DNA of 64,000 nucleotides. Origin: Sanguinoderma infundibulare. Taxonomy: Eukaryota; Basidiomycota; Agaricomycetes; Polyporales; Polyporaceae. Below are positions 1 to 9,136 of the stretch, piece by piece. The DNA lies in assembly GCA_032821775.1 (NCBI GenBank), contig JAVLRN010000014.1, positions 372,001 through 436,000 on the forward strand, given 5' to 3'. The notes beneath the pieces were generated by a model. It was given only the letters and a program-made list of their open reading frames with translations, was not told the origin of the DNA and ran no database searches. Position 1 is the stretch's first letter; each line of letters starts with the position of its first letter. The position numbers and the translations under genes were made by a program.

Positions 1-1
1 C

Positions 2-1207
2 GCACCGGCGGCCCCGACGCCTGACGCGACCAGCGACCGCATCGCCCAACTCGAGCATGAGATCTTCGCCCTCCGACAAGCAAGAGAGAAGTTCGATGGA
101 GTTGAGATCACGACCGTTCCCCGGCGACCGCGACCGGCAGCAAGAGTCGAGGAGGTTCCCGATGGGGGCCCCACGGTAGCGACCGCCAGCGGTTCCGGAA
201 TGAGGGCGTCGGCCCCAGCCGCGACCAGGGCAACCGTGGCGGCCGCGCCAGCACGGCCGGTCACCATCCTGCGACCACCGACCCCGGCCACGCGACAAGG
301 AGCGGCGCCAGAGCACCCGTTCGCGGGAGCCCGCGACGCGACTTATGCGCCGCCACGGACGACCAATGTCGGCGCAACACCGCGACCAGCGAGCGGTAAA
401 GAGCGCGATCCAGCGTATCGCAACACGGTCCCGGTCTACCAGCCCAAGTTGATCGACGAGGTCTACTCGCGCGCGATGAAGACACCGGCGATCACGCTCT
501 CTGTCGAGGAGCTCCTCTGCATCGCTCCCGACGTGCGCGCCAAGTTCCGCGAGGCAATCACCCCAAAGCGCGTACCGACCGAGCCGCGCACAGTCACCTT
601 CGCCGATGCGACCAGCGACGACGAACTCGCGACTGCGCGGTCCTGTCGCGGCGAACCCCTGGAGCCGGGTGCGCTGGTAGTCCCCGACCCGTACGACGTC
701 TACCTCTCGCGACTCGGCCCCGGCCAAGAGCCGCAGCCGCTCGTGGTCGCAAAGGAGTCGTATGCGCTTCGCTCGATCGTCGGTTGTCTCGATGGTAAGA
801 TCGACGTCGAGGGAACCTTGGATGGCGGTGCGCAAATCGTCTCGATCTCCGAGGGCCTCTGCCACCACGCGGCGCTCTCCTACGACCCGACGGTGCAGCT
901 GTATATGCAGTCGGCGAACGGCGCGGTCGACCCGTCGCTAGGTATTGTTCGCAATGTGCCCTTCCTCGTCGGCGGTATTACGCTTTACCTACAGGTTCAC
1001 GTCATTCGCAACGCGCCCTACGACTTGCTCCTCGGTCGCCCCTTCGACGTCCTGACGCGGAGCGTCATCAAGAACTTCAACAATGAAGACCAGACGATCA
1101 CGCTCGAATGCCCGAACACGCGACAAGTCGTGACCATCCCGACGCGACCGCGAGGACAGCCGACCTTTCGGTTTCGCATCGACAGCAAGCGCGCCGAATC
1201 CGTTTGA
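2..1207 (+). CDS. Gag-protease polyprotein of Gypsy element 1 (partial, 5' end missing)
   Basis: The frame is open from the first base of the window, so the ATG at 200 is internal and the true start lies upstream. The visible part is 401 codons. The first half is low-complexity (Ala, Pro, Arg, Thr) with a possible short coiled segment. The second half is a retropepsin-like domain: the active-site loop LDGGAQIVSIS begins near residue 273 of the visible part and the late conserved segment YDLLLGRPF follows, as in Gypsy proteases. The usual Asp-Ser/Thr-Gly triad reads Asp-Gly-Gly here. The ORF ends with TGA at 1205-1207; pol is in another frame and starts about 200 nt later. No zinc knuckle is visible in this part. 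Confidence 0.75.
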   Translation, partial: APAAPTPDATSDRIAQLEHEIFALRQAREKFDGVEITTVPRRPRPAARVEEVPDGGPTVATASGSGMRASAPAATRATVAAAPARPVTILRPPTPATRQGAAPEHPFAGARDATYAPPRTTNVGATPRPASGKERDPAYRNTVPVYQPKLIDEVYSRAMKTPAITLSVEELLCIAPDVRAKFREAITPKRVPTEPRTVTFADATSDDELATARSCRGEPLEPGALVVPDPYDVYLSRLGPGQEPQPLVVAKESYALRSIVGCLDGKIDVEGTLDGGAQIVSISEGLCHHAALSYDPTVQLYMQSANGAVDPSLGIVRNVPFLVGGITLYLQVHVIRNAPYDLLLGRPFDVLTRSVIKNFNNEDQTITLECPNTRQVVTIPTRPRGQPTFRFRIDSKRAESV

Positions 1208-1412
1208 GGACGGGTCGCCCGACGGCGACTACGCCCTCGTCATCGACGACACACCAGGGGGCCCCATTATCTCTGCATATACCCGCATCGCTGACGACTC
1301 TATTCCTATCCCAGCTCTCTATTTATCGGCCTGCGATCAACTGCACGATCGCGCGGCCGTCTATTTCTCAACTAATCTCACAACTACTAGCGAAAAATGT
1401 CGTGCGACAAGC

Positions 1413-4400
1413 GTGGCGACACCGGCGACACCGCCGACCACTGCGACCTCGGACTCTTTCTCTCTCCTCGCGTCTCCAGTTCCTCCTCCGTCTCCCTCTC
1501 TCGACATCGCCCTCTCTCTCTCCTTTATGCGCCCCTGTTCTTCCTCACCTTCTTTCGTATTCTCGTTTCCGACCAAAAACGGTCACGGCTACTTCGCGCC
1601 GCGATCGCAAGATACCCCCGCGAACGTTTTCCTCACTACGCGCGACCCCGTTACGAAAGGCCTCGTCACCAAGAAGAAGTACAAACCGGTCGCGCGCAAG
1701 GTGCGACCTGTCCTAGGCTCGTGCCCCGAACAGTTTCGTGTCGTGTGCAACATCACCGGCGACCCGCTCGCGAACATGCCGATCCTCCCCGATCATCCCC
1801 CTGACTTCGTCCCGACCGGTCGCTACACCCGCGAACGCATGGAGGCCCTCGACAAGAAGCTGCGACCCGACTTTCTCTGGCCCGAAGAGCGCAAGCTCCT
1901 CCACTACTTCATGTGCGTCCACAACGAGGCGTTCGCATGGACCGACGAGGAGCGCGGCTGCTTCAAACCCGAGTTCTTCCCACCGGTCGATTTTCCGGTC
2001 GTACCGCACACGCCGTGGGTCCAGAAGAACATCCCAATCCCGCCGGGTCTCTACAAGGAGGTCTGCGACATCATCAAGCGCAAGATCGCCGCCGGCGTGT
2101 ACGAGCCGTCGAATTCGTCGTATCGCGGTCGCTGGTTCTGCGTCGTGAAAAAGGACGGGAAGCCGCGCATCGTCCACAGCCTCGAGCCACTCAACAAGGT
2201 CACGATCGCGCACTCGGGCGTAACTCCGACGCCCGACTATCTCGCCGAGCAGTTCGGCGGGCGACCGTGCGGCTCGATGTACGACCTCTACGTCGGCTAC
2301 GACGAGCGACTGATCGCAAAGTCGTCGCGCGACCTCACGACCTTCCAGACTCCGTTCGGCGCGTTGCGACACTGCACCCTCCCGATGGGGTGGTGTAACT
2401 CGGTACCTATCTTCCACGACGACGTCACTTACATCTTGCAGCCCGAGATCCCGGAGTGGACAGTACCGTATATCGACGATGTCCCCGGCAAGGGACCGAA
2501 ATCCGACTATCGCGACCGCGACGGCAAGTACGAGACCATCCCGCGCAACCCCGGCGTTCGTCGCTTCGTCAAGGAGCACTTCGACAACCAGAATCGCATC
2601 GTCACACGCATGAGCCACGCCGGCGGCACCTACTCCGGGCCGAAGTCGATGCCCATCGACATCGAGAACATCGTCATCGGCCAGCGATGCACTCCGATCG
2701 GGCGACAACCCGAACAGTCGCGCGTCGCCCTCATCGTCAACTGGGGACCGTGCGGGAACATATCGGAGATCCGCGCGTTCATAGGCACGGTCGGCGTCCT
2801 GCGACTTTTCATTCGAAACTTCGCGAAGCGCGCCTGGCCACTCGTGAAGCTCACGCGGAAGGACGTCCCCTTCGAGTTCGGCGACGAGCAACTCCGTGCG
2901 CAGGAGGACCTCAAGAAGGCGGTCATCGAGTCGCCGGCGCTCCGCGCGATCGACTACGAGTCGGGCGCGGCCGTCATCCTCGCCGTCGATACCTCCTACA
3001 TCACGGTCGGCTTCCACCTCTGCCAGTGTGACATCGACGACCCGCGCAAGCGGTACTACAGTCGCTTCGGATCAATAACGCTCAACGACAGGGAGGCGCG
3101 ATTCTCGCAACCGAAGCTCGAGATCTACGGCCTCTATCGCGCCCTGCGGAACCTCAAGGTCTACTTGATCGGTGTTCGAAACCTTGTTGTCGAGGTCGAC
3201 GCGCGATACATTCAGGGCATGCTCCAGAACCCTGACATTTCTCCGAGCGCTAGCATTAACCATTGGATCGTCGCGATACTAACGTTCCACTTCACTCTAG
3301 TGCACGTCCCTGGAACGTCGCACGGGCCCGACGGGTTGTCGCGGCGACCATCACAACCGGGCGACGAGCCGCGCGACGACGACGACGGCTTCGAGGACTG
3401 GATCGACAAAGTCCACGGCTTCCTGCACCAGATGCTGCCGACGCGACCGCGACAACGCGCCTCTCCCCTGCAACTTTTCACGATCGCGTCTCCGACCGGG
3501 GACGGTCGAGATCTCAGTGAGGGGGAGGGACCGACCGACCAGGAACCGACAAGCGACACTGCGACCACGTCGAGCGACATTCCGACTTCCGACTTCACTC
3601 GGCGAGCGAACGAGCGACTCGACAAGGTCAAGAGGTGGCTCCGCGACCTCCGACAACCGAGCGACATCTCCGACAAGGCGTACCCGCAGTTTATCAAGTA
3701 CTGCCAGCAGCACTTCGTCGACGGCGACCGACTGTGGCGAAAGGACTCGCACGGCGCACACAAGCTCGTAGTCGGCCTCGGCCAGCGACTCGCGATCCTC
3801 CGACAGGCACACGACGACATAGGTCATCGCGGCAATTATGCGACGTTGCAGTTCATCGCGGAGCGATTCTGGTGGCCGTCCCTTCGGGAGGACGTCACTT
3901 GGTATGTTCGCACTTGCCATCTCTGCCAGACGAGACAGACGCGACAGGTCCTCATTCCGCCGACGGTCGCGACACCCGCACCACTGTTCGCGCGAGTCCA
4001 CATCGACACCATGCACATGCCCGCCTCCGGCGGCTTCAAGTACATCGTCCAGGCGCGCTGCGCGATCTCGCACTACCCGGAGTGGCGCATGCTCCGCGTC
4101 GAGACCGAGAAGACCCTCGGCGACTGGCTGTTCCAAGACGTCATCTGTCGCTGGGGTGGCCTCGCAGAGATCGTCACCGACAACGGCGCGGCTTTCGTCA
4201 AAGCGGCTGGCTACCTCGCGCGCAAGTATCACCTCCGACATATCCGAATCAGCGGCTACAACTCGCGGGCGAACGGCATTGTCGAGCGACCCCACTTCGA
4301 CGTGCGACAGGTTCTGTTCAAGGCCGCCGACGGCGACGAGACCAAGTGGTCGCAAGTCGCTCATTTCGCCTTCTGGGCAGAAAGAGTAACTACGCGACGT

Positions 4401-5006
4401 TGCATGGGCTGCTCACCGTACTTCGCGGCTACAGGTTGTCATCCGATCCTGCCATTCGACATCGGAGAAGCAACCTATCTGCTCCCACCGCCCGACTCGA
4501 TCCTGTCGACGACCGATCTCATCACGCAGCGCGCGACAGCGCTCCAGAAGCGGCAAGACCAGATCGCCGACCTCCAGTCCGACGTCTACCGAGCGCGACT
4601 TCGAGCAGCGTACAAGTTCGAGCGCGACCACGCGACAACCATCCGCGACTTCGACTTCAAACGCGGCGACCTTGTCCTCCTCCGACACACGCAGATCGAG
4701 AAGGCCCTCAACCGCAAGATGCGACCACGATACCTCGGGCCGCTTGTCGTCCTCACCCGCAACCGCGGGGGAGCGTACGTCATCTGCGAACTCGATGGGA
4801 CGGTCTTTCACCGACCAGTCGCGGCCTTCCGACTCCTCCCCTACCTCGCGCGACAATCAATCGGCAGCGCCGACAAGCTCCTCGACATCTCGCAAAAGCG
4901 GTTCGAGGACATGAAGAACGCCGACGACGCGGGTGTCGAGGACGATCGTCCGACTGGCGATGCGATATCGCTGAACGGCAGCGACGGGGTGGGCGACACG
5001 GACTAG
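1413..5006 (+). CDS. Pol polyprotein of Gypsy element 1 (RT, RNase H, integrase)
   Basis: An uninterrupted ORF of 1197 codons. The reverse transcriptase has the catalytic box YIDD at residues 353-356 and an upstream Asp in the segment DLYVGYDE. RNase H follows (AVDTS, Asp526; EVDARYI; HVPGTSHGPDGLS). An acidic linker, then integrase with an HHCC finger (about 800-840, ending CHLCQ) and the catalytic triad Asp865, Asp923, Glu958 (HIDTMHM, VTDNGAA, GIVERPH). A GPY/F-like module (RYLGPLVVL) lies near the end. No chromodomain was seen. The ATG at 1413 is only the first in frame; the segment before about residue 75 is low-complexity, so the real start, or a splice or frameshift joining it to gag, is uncertain. 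No disabling mutation is visible. Confidence 0.85.
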   Translation: MATPATPPTTATSDSFSLLASPVPPPSPSLDIALSLSFMRPCSSSPSFVFSFPTKNGHGYFAPRSQDTPANVFLTTRDPVTKGLVTKKKYKPVARKVRPVLGSCPEQFRVVCNITGDPLANMPILPDHPPDFVPTGRYTRERMEALDKKLRPDFLWPEERKLLHYFMCVHNEAFAWTDEERGCFKPEFFPPVDFPVVPHTPWVQKNIPIPPGLYKEVCDIIKRKIAAGVYEPSNSSYRGRWFCVVKKDGKPRIVHSLEPLNKVTIAHSGVTPTPDYLAEQFGGRPCGSMYDLYVGYDERLIAKSSRDLTTFQTPFGALRHCTLPMGWCNSVPIFHDDVTYILQPEIPEWTVPYIDDVPGKGPKSDYRDRDGKYETIPRNPGVRRFVKEHFDNQNRIVTRMSHAGGTYSGPKSMPIDIENIVIGQRCTPIGRQPEQSRVALIVNWGPCGNISEIRAFIGTVGVLRLFIRNFAKRAWPLVKLTRKDVPFEFGDEQLRAQEDLKKAVIESPALRAIDYESGAAVILAVDTSYITVGFHLCQCDIDDPRKRYYSRFGSITLNDREARFSQPKLEIYGLYRALRNLKVYLIGVRNLVVEVDARYIQGMLQNPDISPSASINHWIVAILTFHFTLVHVPGTSHGPDGLSRRPSQPGDEPRDDDDGFEDWIDKVHGFLHQMLPTRPRQRASPLQLFTIASPTGDGRDLSEGEGPTDQEPTSDTATTSSDIPTSDFTRRANERLDKVKRWLRDLRQPSDISDKAYPQFIKYCQQHFVDGDRLWRKDSHGAHKLVVGLGQRLAILRQAHDDIGHRGNYATLQFIAERFWWPSLREDVTWYVRTCHLCQTRQTRQVLIPPTVATPAPLFARVHIDTMHMPASGGFKYIVQARCAISHYPEWRMLRVETEKTLGDWLFQDVICRWGGLAEIVTDNGAAFVKAAGYLARKYHLRHIRISGYNSRANGIVERPHFDVRQVLFKAADGDETKWSQVAHFAFWAERVTTRRCMGCSPYFAATGCHPILPFDIGEATYLLPPPDSILSTTDLITQRATALQKRQDQIADLQSDVYRARLRAAYKFERDHATTIRDFDFKRGDLVLLRHTQIEKALNRKMRPRYLGPLVVLTRNRGGAYVICELDGTVFHRPVAAFRLLPYLARQSIGSADKLLDISQKRFEDMKNADDAGVEDDRPTGDAISLNGSDGVGDTD
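3494..3529 (+). other. Internal copy of the polypurine-tract block (candidate central PPT)
   Basis: This 36-nt stretch inside pol, in the linker between RNase H and integrase, matches 8097-8132 immediately before the candidate 3' LTR, with differences only at 3499, 3513 and the last base by my alignment. Both end in GTGAGGGGGAGG. Central PPTs inside pol are known in lentiviruses and Ty1, where they prime a second plus-strand start. That role here is inference from position and identity only. Confidence 0.5.
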
Positions 5007-5541
5007 TCGAGCTGAGTATCGGTTTTCATTTGTGATCCGCTTCCATATCTTCCATATTGCGCTCTTTTCATCTTTCGCATACCCCCCCCCAATCGCCACT
5101 TCATAGTCTTTCGTTTATATTCTTTGCGACCTCGGACGCACCTTTGCGACCGATTTTCCATCGTGGCTTTGTCGCGATGGCGAGGGTTTTCTGGCGATGA
5201 AGGATTCCACGCTGAGCCTTTCCCTCGGGGAAATACTTTTGTCATTCACGCGTCTAGAACCAAAGGAGAGATATTATTATTGACGGATATAAGCTACAGG
5301 CGACAAGATAGCGAAGACGACTGCGACCAGCGATTGCGACACTGCGATAACGACTGCGACACTGCGATAGCGACTGCGATACTGCGACCGAGATAGCGAC
5401 GGCGACATACGACATACAGCAAGAAAACTAGCGACGAGACGGGAAGAGAGCGCGCCTACATACACATGCAAGTCCAAGAAAGAAAACTGGGAAGAAAATC
5501 AGTGTCCGACGTGGTGCGACCACGGCGCGACTGGACTCCAC
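5007..5541. other. Spacer between pol and the antisense gene
   Basis: No supported gene. It holds a run of ten C residues near 5081-5092 and, at about 5288-5412, a low-complexity tract built from GCGAC/GCGAT-type units. The pol stop codon and the stop codon of the opposing gene converge on this spacer, so it should contain both 3' ends unless the pol transcript runs on to the LTR. Confidence 0.5.
5288..5412 (+). repeat. GCGAC/GCGAT low-complexity tract
   Basis: Irregular tandem units of the form (A/T)GCGA(C/T), for example TGCGACACTGCGATAACGAC, repeated over about 125 nt. It is the densest point of a pentamer bias that covers the whole element. A similar shorter tract lies at about 8855-8925 inside the LTR. 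Confidence 0.7.
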
Positions 5542-7780
5542 CTACTCGTCCCCTTCGCCATTCAACGCGTCCTCCTGGCCTTCCGACGGCTCAGCGACAG
5601 GCTCCTCTGCGACTGGCGCCTCTGCGACGGGCCCCTGCGCGACAGGCGCCTGGACGACCGGCTCCTGCTCGTCCTCCGACGGGACGTATGACGCGTCATC
5701 GTCGTCGTCGTCATCGCCCCCCCGACTAGTGGGCTCGCGCTCGCGCTCGTCGTAGTCGTCGGCCTCGTAGTCGTCGGCGCCCCACTCCTTCCCAGTCGCG
5801 ATGAGCTCTAGCTCATGCAGGTACTGCTGGAGCTCCAGCAGGACCTCAATGCGACCCGCGACGAAGGCGTTCTCCGCTCGGAGGGCACGGATGTACGTCT
5901 GCCGGTCCTCCGACAGACCAGCACCGGCGAGGTCGTCGGCGCCCAGTCCAGCGGTCGCGCCGCCGAGGCCAGCGACGTGCCGGTTGGCAGAGGACGCGAG
6001 GAGAGGGAAGCCCTCCCCGGCGAGTTGGCGACGGAGGCGCATAGTCAGCGTGGGGATGCGGAAGCCCGTGGCGTAGGCCGGCCGAGGAGGATGGGCGGGG
6101 ATCGGCGCGGCAGGGCGAGACGAAGGACCAGCGGCGGGGGGAGGAGCGTGGGCGACACGCGAGGAAGGGACCGCGACAGGCACACGAGCGTCGAGGATGC
6201 GACGCGTCTCGGGGCTGATGACGGGAGGGAGAGCGTCGCCGGCGCGATGGGTCGCAGCACCAGCAACAGGCCCAGGGACCGCCGCGGCGCGACGCGTGGA
6301 AGGACCCGCGGCAGGAGGAGGGCCGGCGACAGCGGGCGCCGGCTTCTTGGCCTTGCGGGGCTTTGGAGCCTTGGGGGGAGGGTCGGCGACGGCCGGGCCC
6401 TCGATGTCCGGAGGAGCGACCGCGACGATGGAGCCATCAGCGGCGAGCTCCCACCCCTTTGCGTTGCCCCGCTCGACTTGGTGGAGCGACAGGCGGACGG
6501 CCATGCGACCTGGAACAAGGTCAGCGGTCGCGGCGATAGGAGGGGCTGGGCGACTTACTGCGCTTGAGCTTGGAGTCGTCAAACCACTCGCTGTACCGCT
6601 GCGAGTCGTACTCGCAGCCCTTCTTGTCCTTGCGACATTTTTCGCACCGAACCTCCCCACGCCGGAGGACGCACTCGATCTGGGCGTAGCCGGAGCAGCG
6701 GTCGCACTGCGACAGCGATCAGCAGCGACAAAGGGGGAAAGAGCGGCGACAAGTCACTTACCGCCGACAGCGCGGGGTCTGGGCGAGGAGGCGACGCGGG
6801 CCGCGGTTGAGTGTCGGCTGCCGACTTCCGCTTCCCCAGCTCGACTTTGGGGATCTCGGGCCGACGGGGTTCGTCTTCGGAGGAACCGAGCTCGATGGGG
6901 GCGGGGCGCGCCAGCGCGGGCGGTGCGACGACGGCACCAGCGACCTCTGGATCGCGGCGCGTCTTCTTGGGCGGCGCGGCTTTCTCCCCGGCGACTTCGG
7001 CCGACTCCACGGAGCTGCGATCCACCAGGCCGCGCTTGCGGCGAACGCGAGGGCGAACGCGGGGCGGTGGCGACTCGGCGGATGGCGACTCGGGAGCCTG
7101 GCCGGCGACGGCGTCGGCAGCGACAGCGCCCGAGCGCGACGCGGACGACACCGGGGCAAGAGTCGCGGCAACGGCAGCGGAGGAGTGCTGGGAGGACGTG
7201 GTGACGGCGACGGCGGCGGAAGGGTGCTGCGACTTGGCAGCAGAGGACGGAGGAGGAGGAGGGGCGGCGACGCCGGCGAGGACGTCGGGCATGGGAGGAA
7301 GAGCGGCCTGGCGGGCGGCCTTTTTGGCGGCGCGCTCGCGCGCCTTGGCCATCACGTCGGCCTTCCGGGCGACGCGTTGGGCATCGGCGATCTGACGGGC
7401 GGCCAGGCGCAGGTATCCCTCCCGGAGGATGGGGCTGAGCCAGGACGGCCACGCGTGTGCGACCGAGCTGAACCAGTCCGCGGACGACAAGACAACGCGG
7501 TCGGCGACGGCAGCGACCGCGTCGGCGTCCGCTCCTGCACCGAGCCAAGCGTCCTGCGACGAGAAAACGAAGTCAGCCTGAACATGGAGGGACACAGCGA
7601 CAGACGACATACCAGGTTGTCCGACGCGTTTTGGAGTCCCGCCTCGCGGTCGTCGTCGGTCTCTGGGGGGTTCCCGTCCAAGTAGTCGAGGAGGATGTCG
7701 AGGTTGGCTTTGGCGCCGTCGCGCGCGACCTGGGAGGTGTCGTCGCCGGTGGCGCGGGACTTGCCTTTGGGGTCGGACAT
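5542..7780 (-). CDS. Antisense zinc-cluster protein carried within Gypsy element 1
   Basis: Exons by hand: 7780-7613, 7553-6762, 6706-6559, 6509-5542; introns 59, 55 and 49 nt, all GT-AG and all required to keep the frame. Product 691 aa starting MSDPKGKSRATG. A cysteine cluster C321-x2-C324-x7-C332-x8-C341-x2-C344-x6-C351 closely matches the fungal Zn2Cys6 pattern but is internal, with one extra residue in the first spacer. It lies at the start of exon 3. Flanking regions are Ala/Pro/Ser-rich; the C-terminus is acidic (seven Asp in a row) followed by repeated PVAEAP-type units. The gene opposes pol and its start codon faces the 3' LTR about 350 nt away. A DNA- or RNA-binding role is a guess. 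It could instead be an unrelated host-derived gene. Confidence 0.75.
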
Positions 7781-8118
7781 GGGAGATGGTGAGACGAGGA
7801 GAGGAAGAAGAACCGAGGGGCGAGGTTGGAGGGGAGCACGGACGAAGACCCACCAGGCGACGGCTCTTATGTGACGCGCGATGGCGGCGCCAGCATCCTG
7901 GGCCTACCCCCACCGCACGCCTGGAGTCGCGGGATCACCAGTTCGGGGCGGTCTTTTGTCGCGCGATGGGTCGAAGGGTTACCGTTTTCGTCGAGAAGCG
8001 CGAGAAGCGCGTCTAGCGAGGATCGCCGTCTGTCAAGTGGCCGAGAAGAGAAGATCGCGCGGCGATGGCACCAGTACCACGCAGCTTCCTCGCGGCGACC
8101 GAGGACGGTCGAGATCCC
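7781..8118. other. Leader between antisense gene start and the PPT
   Basis: No supported gene on either strand. For the antisense gene this is the only space for a promoter or 5' leader before the LTR is reached; I see no clear TATA box on the minus strand. Transcription of the antisense gene from within the 3' LTR is possible, by analogy with antisense genes of some retroviruses, but nothing in the bases proves it. Confidence 0.4.
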
Positions 8119-8131
8119 AGTGAGGGGGAGG
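8119..8131 (+). other. Polypurine tract of Gypsy element 1
   Basis: AGTGAGGGGGAGG is purine except one T and is followed directly by TG, the expected first bases of an LTR. In Gypsy elements this site primes plus-strand DNA synthesis and fixes the LTR start. Confidence 0.65.
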
Positions 8132-9136
8132 TGATGCGCACCCGACGCTTCCGACCGCGGAGCCCGACGCAATTGCTCCATTCGGACGACTGAGGTGACT
8201 CGACCGACGTCTCGGCGGCTGCCAGCTCGTTGGCGTCTCTGGGCTGCGCGATTCGGACACACGTGGTGGCGGCCCGGCCTGTTAACCGGGTCCGGTACCG
8301 ACGAGAGCCGAAGAAGCCGGGCACGTGCGATGCCGCCGCACCAAGACTAGGCCGTCGAAGGGTACCAAAAGTATTCGGCCACGATCGGTGTCGCGACTCG
8401 GCCTGTCCCCGACCGTCCCTACGGTCGCACGGCGGCGGGCCACAAGTTAAGTCACACAGTTGCTCTCTCCGTCGCGTCGCGCGACTGGTCGCAGATCGTC
8501 CCTCACGAAAGGTTACTTATGCAGCAGGTACGGGTCGCGACAACCGGAAACCGACGAGTCGCGCGACTGCGCGACAGCGATCGCGATCCGCCAAGACAAG
8601 CCGACGGTGGTCGCCCAATCCGGTCGCGGTCGCGCGCCGATCGCTGGAGTTCCGGAGGGTTTCCGACGCTGGTTTTGTGATCGCTCGCCACCGCGAGGCA
8701 GGCTAGGCTATGGGCGTCGCGTGTAGCTACCGGTTACCGATGTACTTAACCCCACTCGTTGCCGTTTGGGCAGACAATCTTGGACCCCCACCCTTTACCT
8801 CTCATTTCTCCGACGAGCAAGTGCGACTCGACATCGTCCTCTGTCGGGTGTAGCTAGCGACTGCGATTGCGACTTGCGACAGCGACCACCGATCGACTGA
8901 TTTGCGACAGCGACAGCGACTCGTCGCGCGACTTTTACCGCGACTTTCGACCTTCGACACCACACGCTCTTTCCCCTCTCTTCTCCTCGGCACTGGTTAC
9001 GATCGCGACCAAAGGGAACTCGAGACCGTACTCGCCCTCCGCACCGGCGACGTCGCTCCGACCTCGCCTCCCTCAGCCCTCGGTCGTCCTGACTGTGCAC
9101 AGGCCCTGGGATAGTGTATCACCGCATCGAGCATCA
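8132..9136 (+). repeat. Candidate 3' LTR of Gypsy element 1 (1005 bp)
   Basis: Starts TGATGC directly after the PPT and ends GCATCA at 9131-9136, a perfect 6-bp inverted terminus. The element-wide GCGAC bias stops close to this end (last clear cases near 9050). The paired 5' LTR is outside the window, so the ends cannot be confirmed by repeat comparison. The 5-bp sequence after the end is AAAGA, the expected target-site copy to look for upstream of the missing 5' LTR. Confidence 0.6.

Larger units (their letters stand above)
1..9136 (+). mobile_element. Ty3/Gypsy LTR retroelement, 5' end outside window, with an extra antisense gene
   Basis: Order on the plus strand: gag-protease (to 1207), pol (1413-5006), a 535-nt spacer, a minus-strand spliced gene (7780-5542), a polypurine tract (about 8119-8131) and a candidate 3' LTR (8132-9136). 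Protease, RT, RNase H and integrase in that order define Ty3/Gypsy; the polyprotein resembles an abundant Agaricomycete family. The 5' LTR and primer-binding site would lie left of position 1. That all parts belong to one element is inferred from the PPT/LTR position and from the same GCGAC pentamer bias on the plus strand across coding, antisense and noncoding parts up to about 9050. The alternative is a host gene or second element lying next to a shorter Gypsy. Confidence 0.75.

Noticed and set aside
1713..3017. 434-codon minus-strand ORF opposite pol
   Set aside because: It lies wholly across a well-supported pol frame and shows only the Asp/Arg/Val-rich composition expected of an antisense shadow of a GC-rich gene.
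3635..5035. 466-codon plus-strand ORF overlapping the integrase part of pol
   Set aside because: Arg/Pro/Thr-rich shadow frame of pol; no domain and no start context.
7095..7204. Candidate second promoter or repeat from the dense GC in the antisense gene
   Set aside because: Explained by Ala/Ser/Pro codons of exon 2 plus the element-wide GCGAC bias.
6197..7685. Plus-strand ORFs of 335 and 292 codons across the antisense gene
   Set aside because: Low-complexity Arg/Gly/Ala frames opposite the spliced minus-strand gene, which has introns and a cysteine cluster in their favour.
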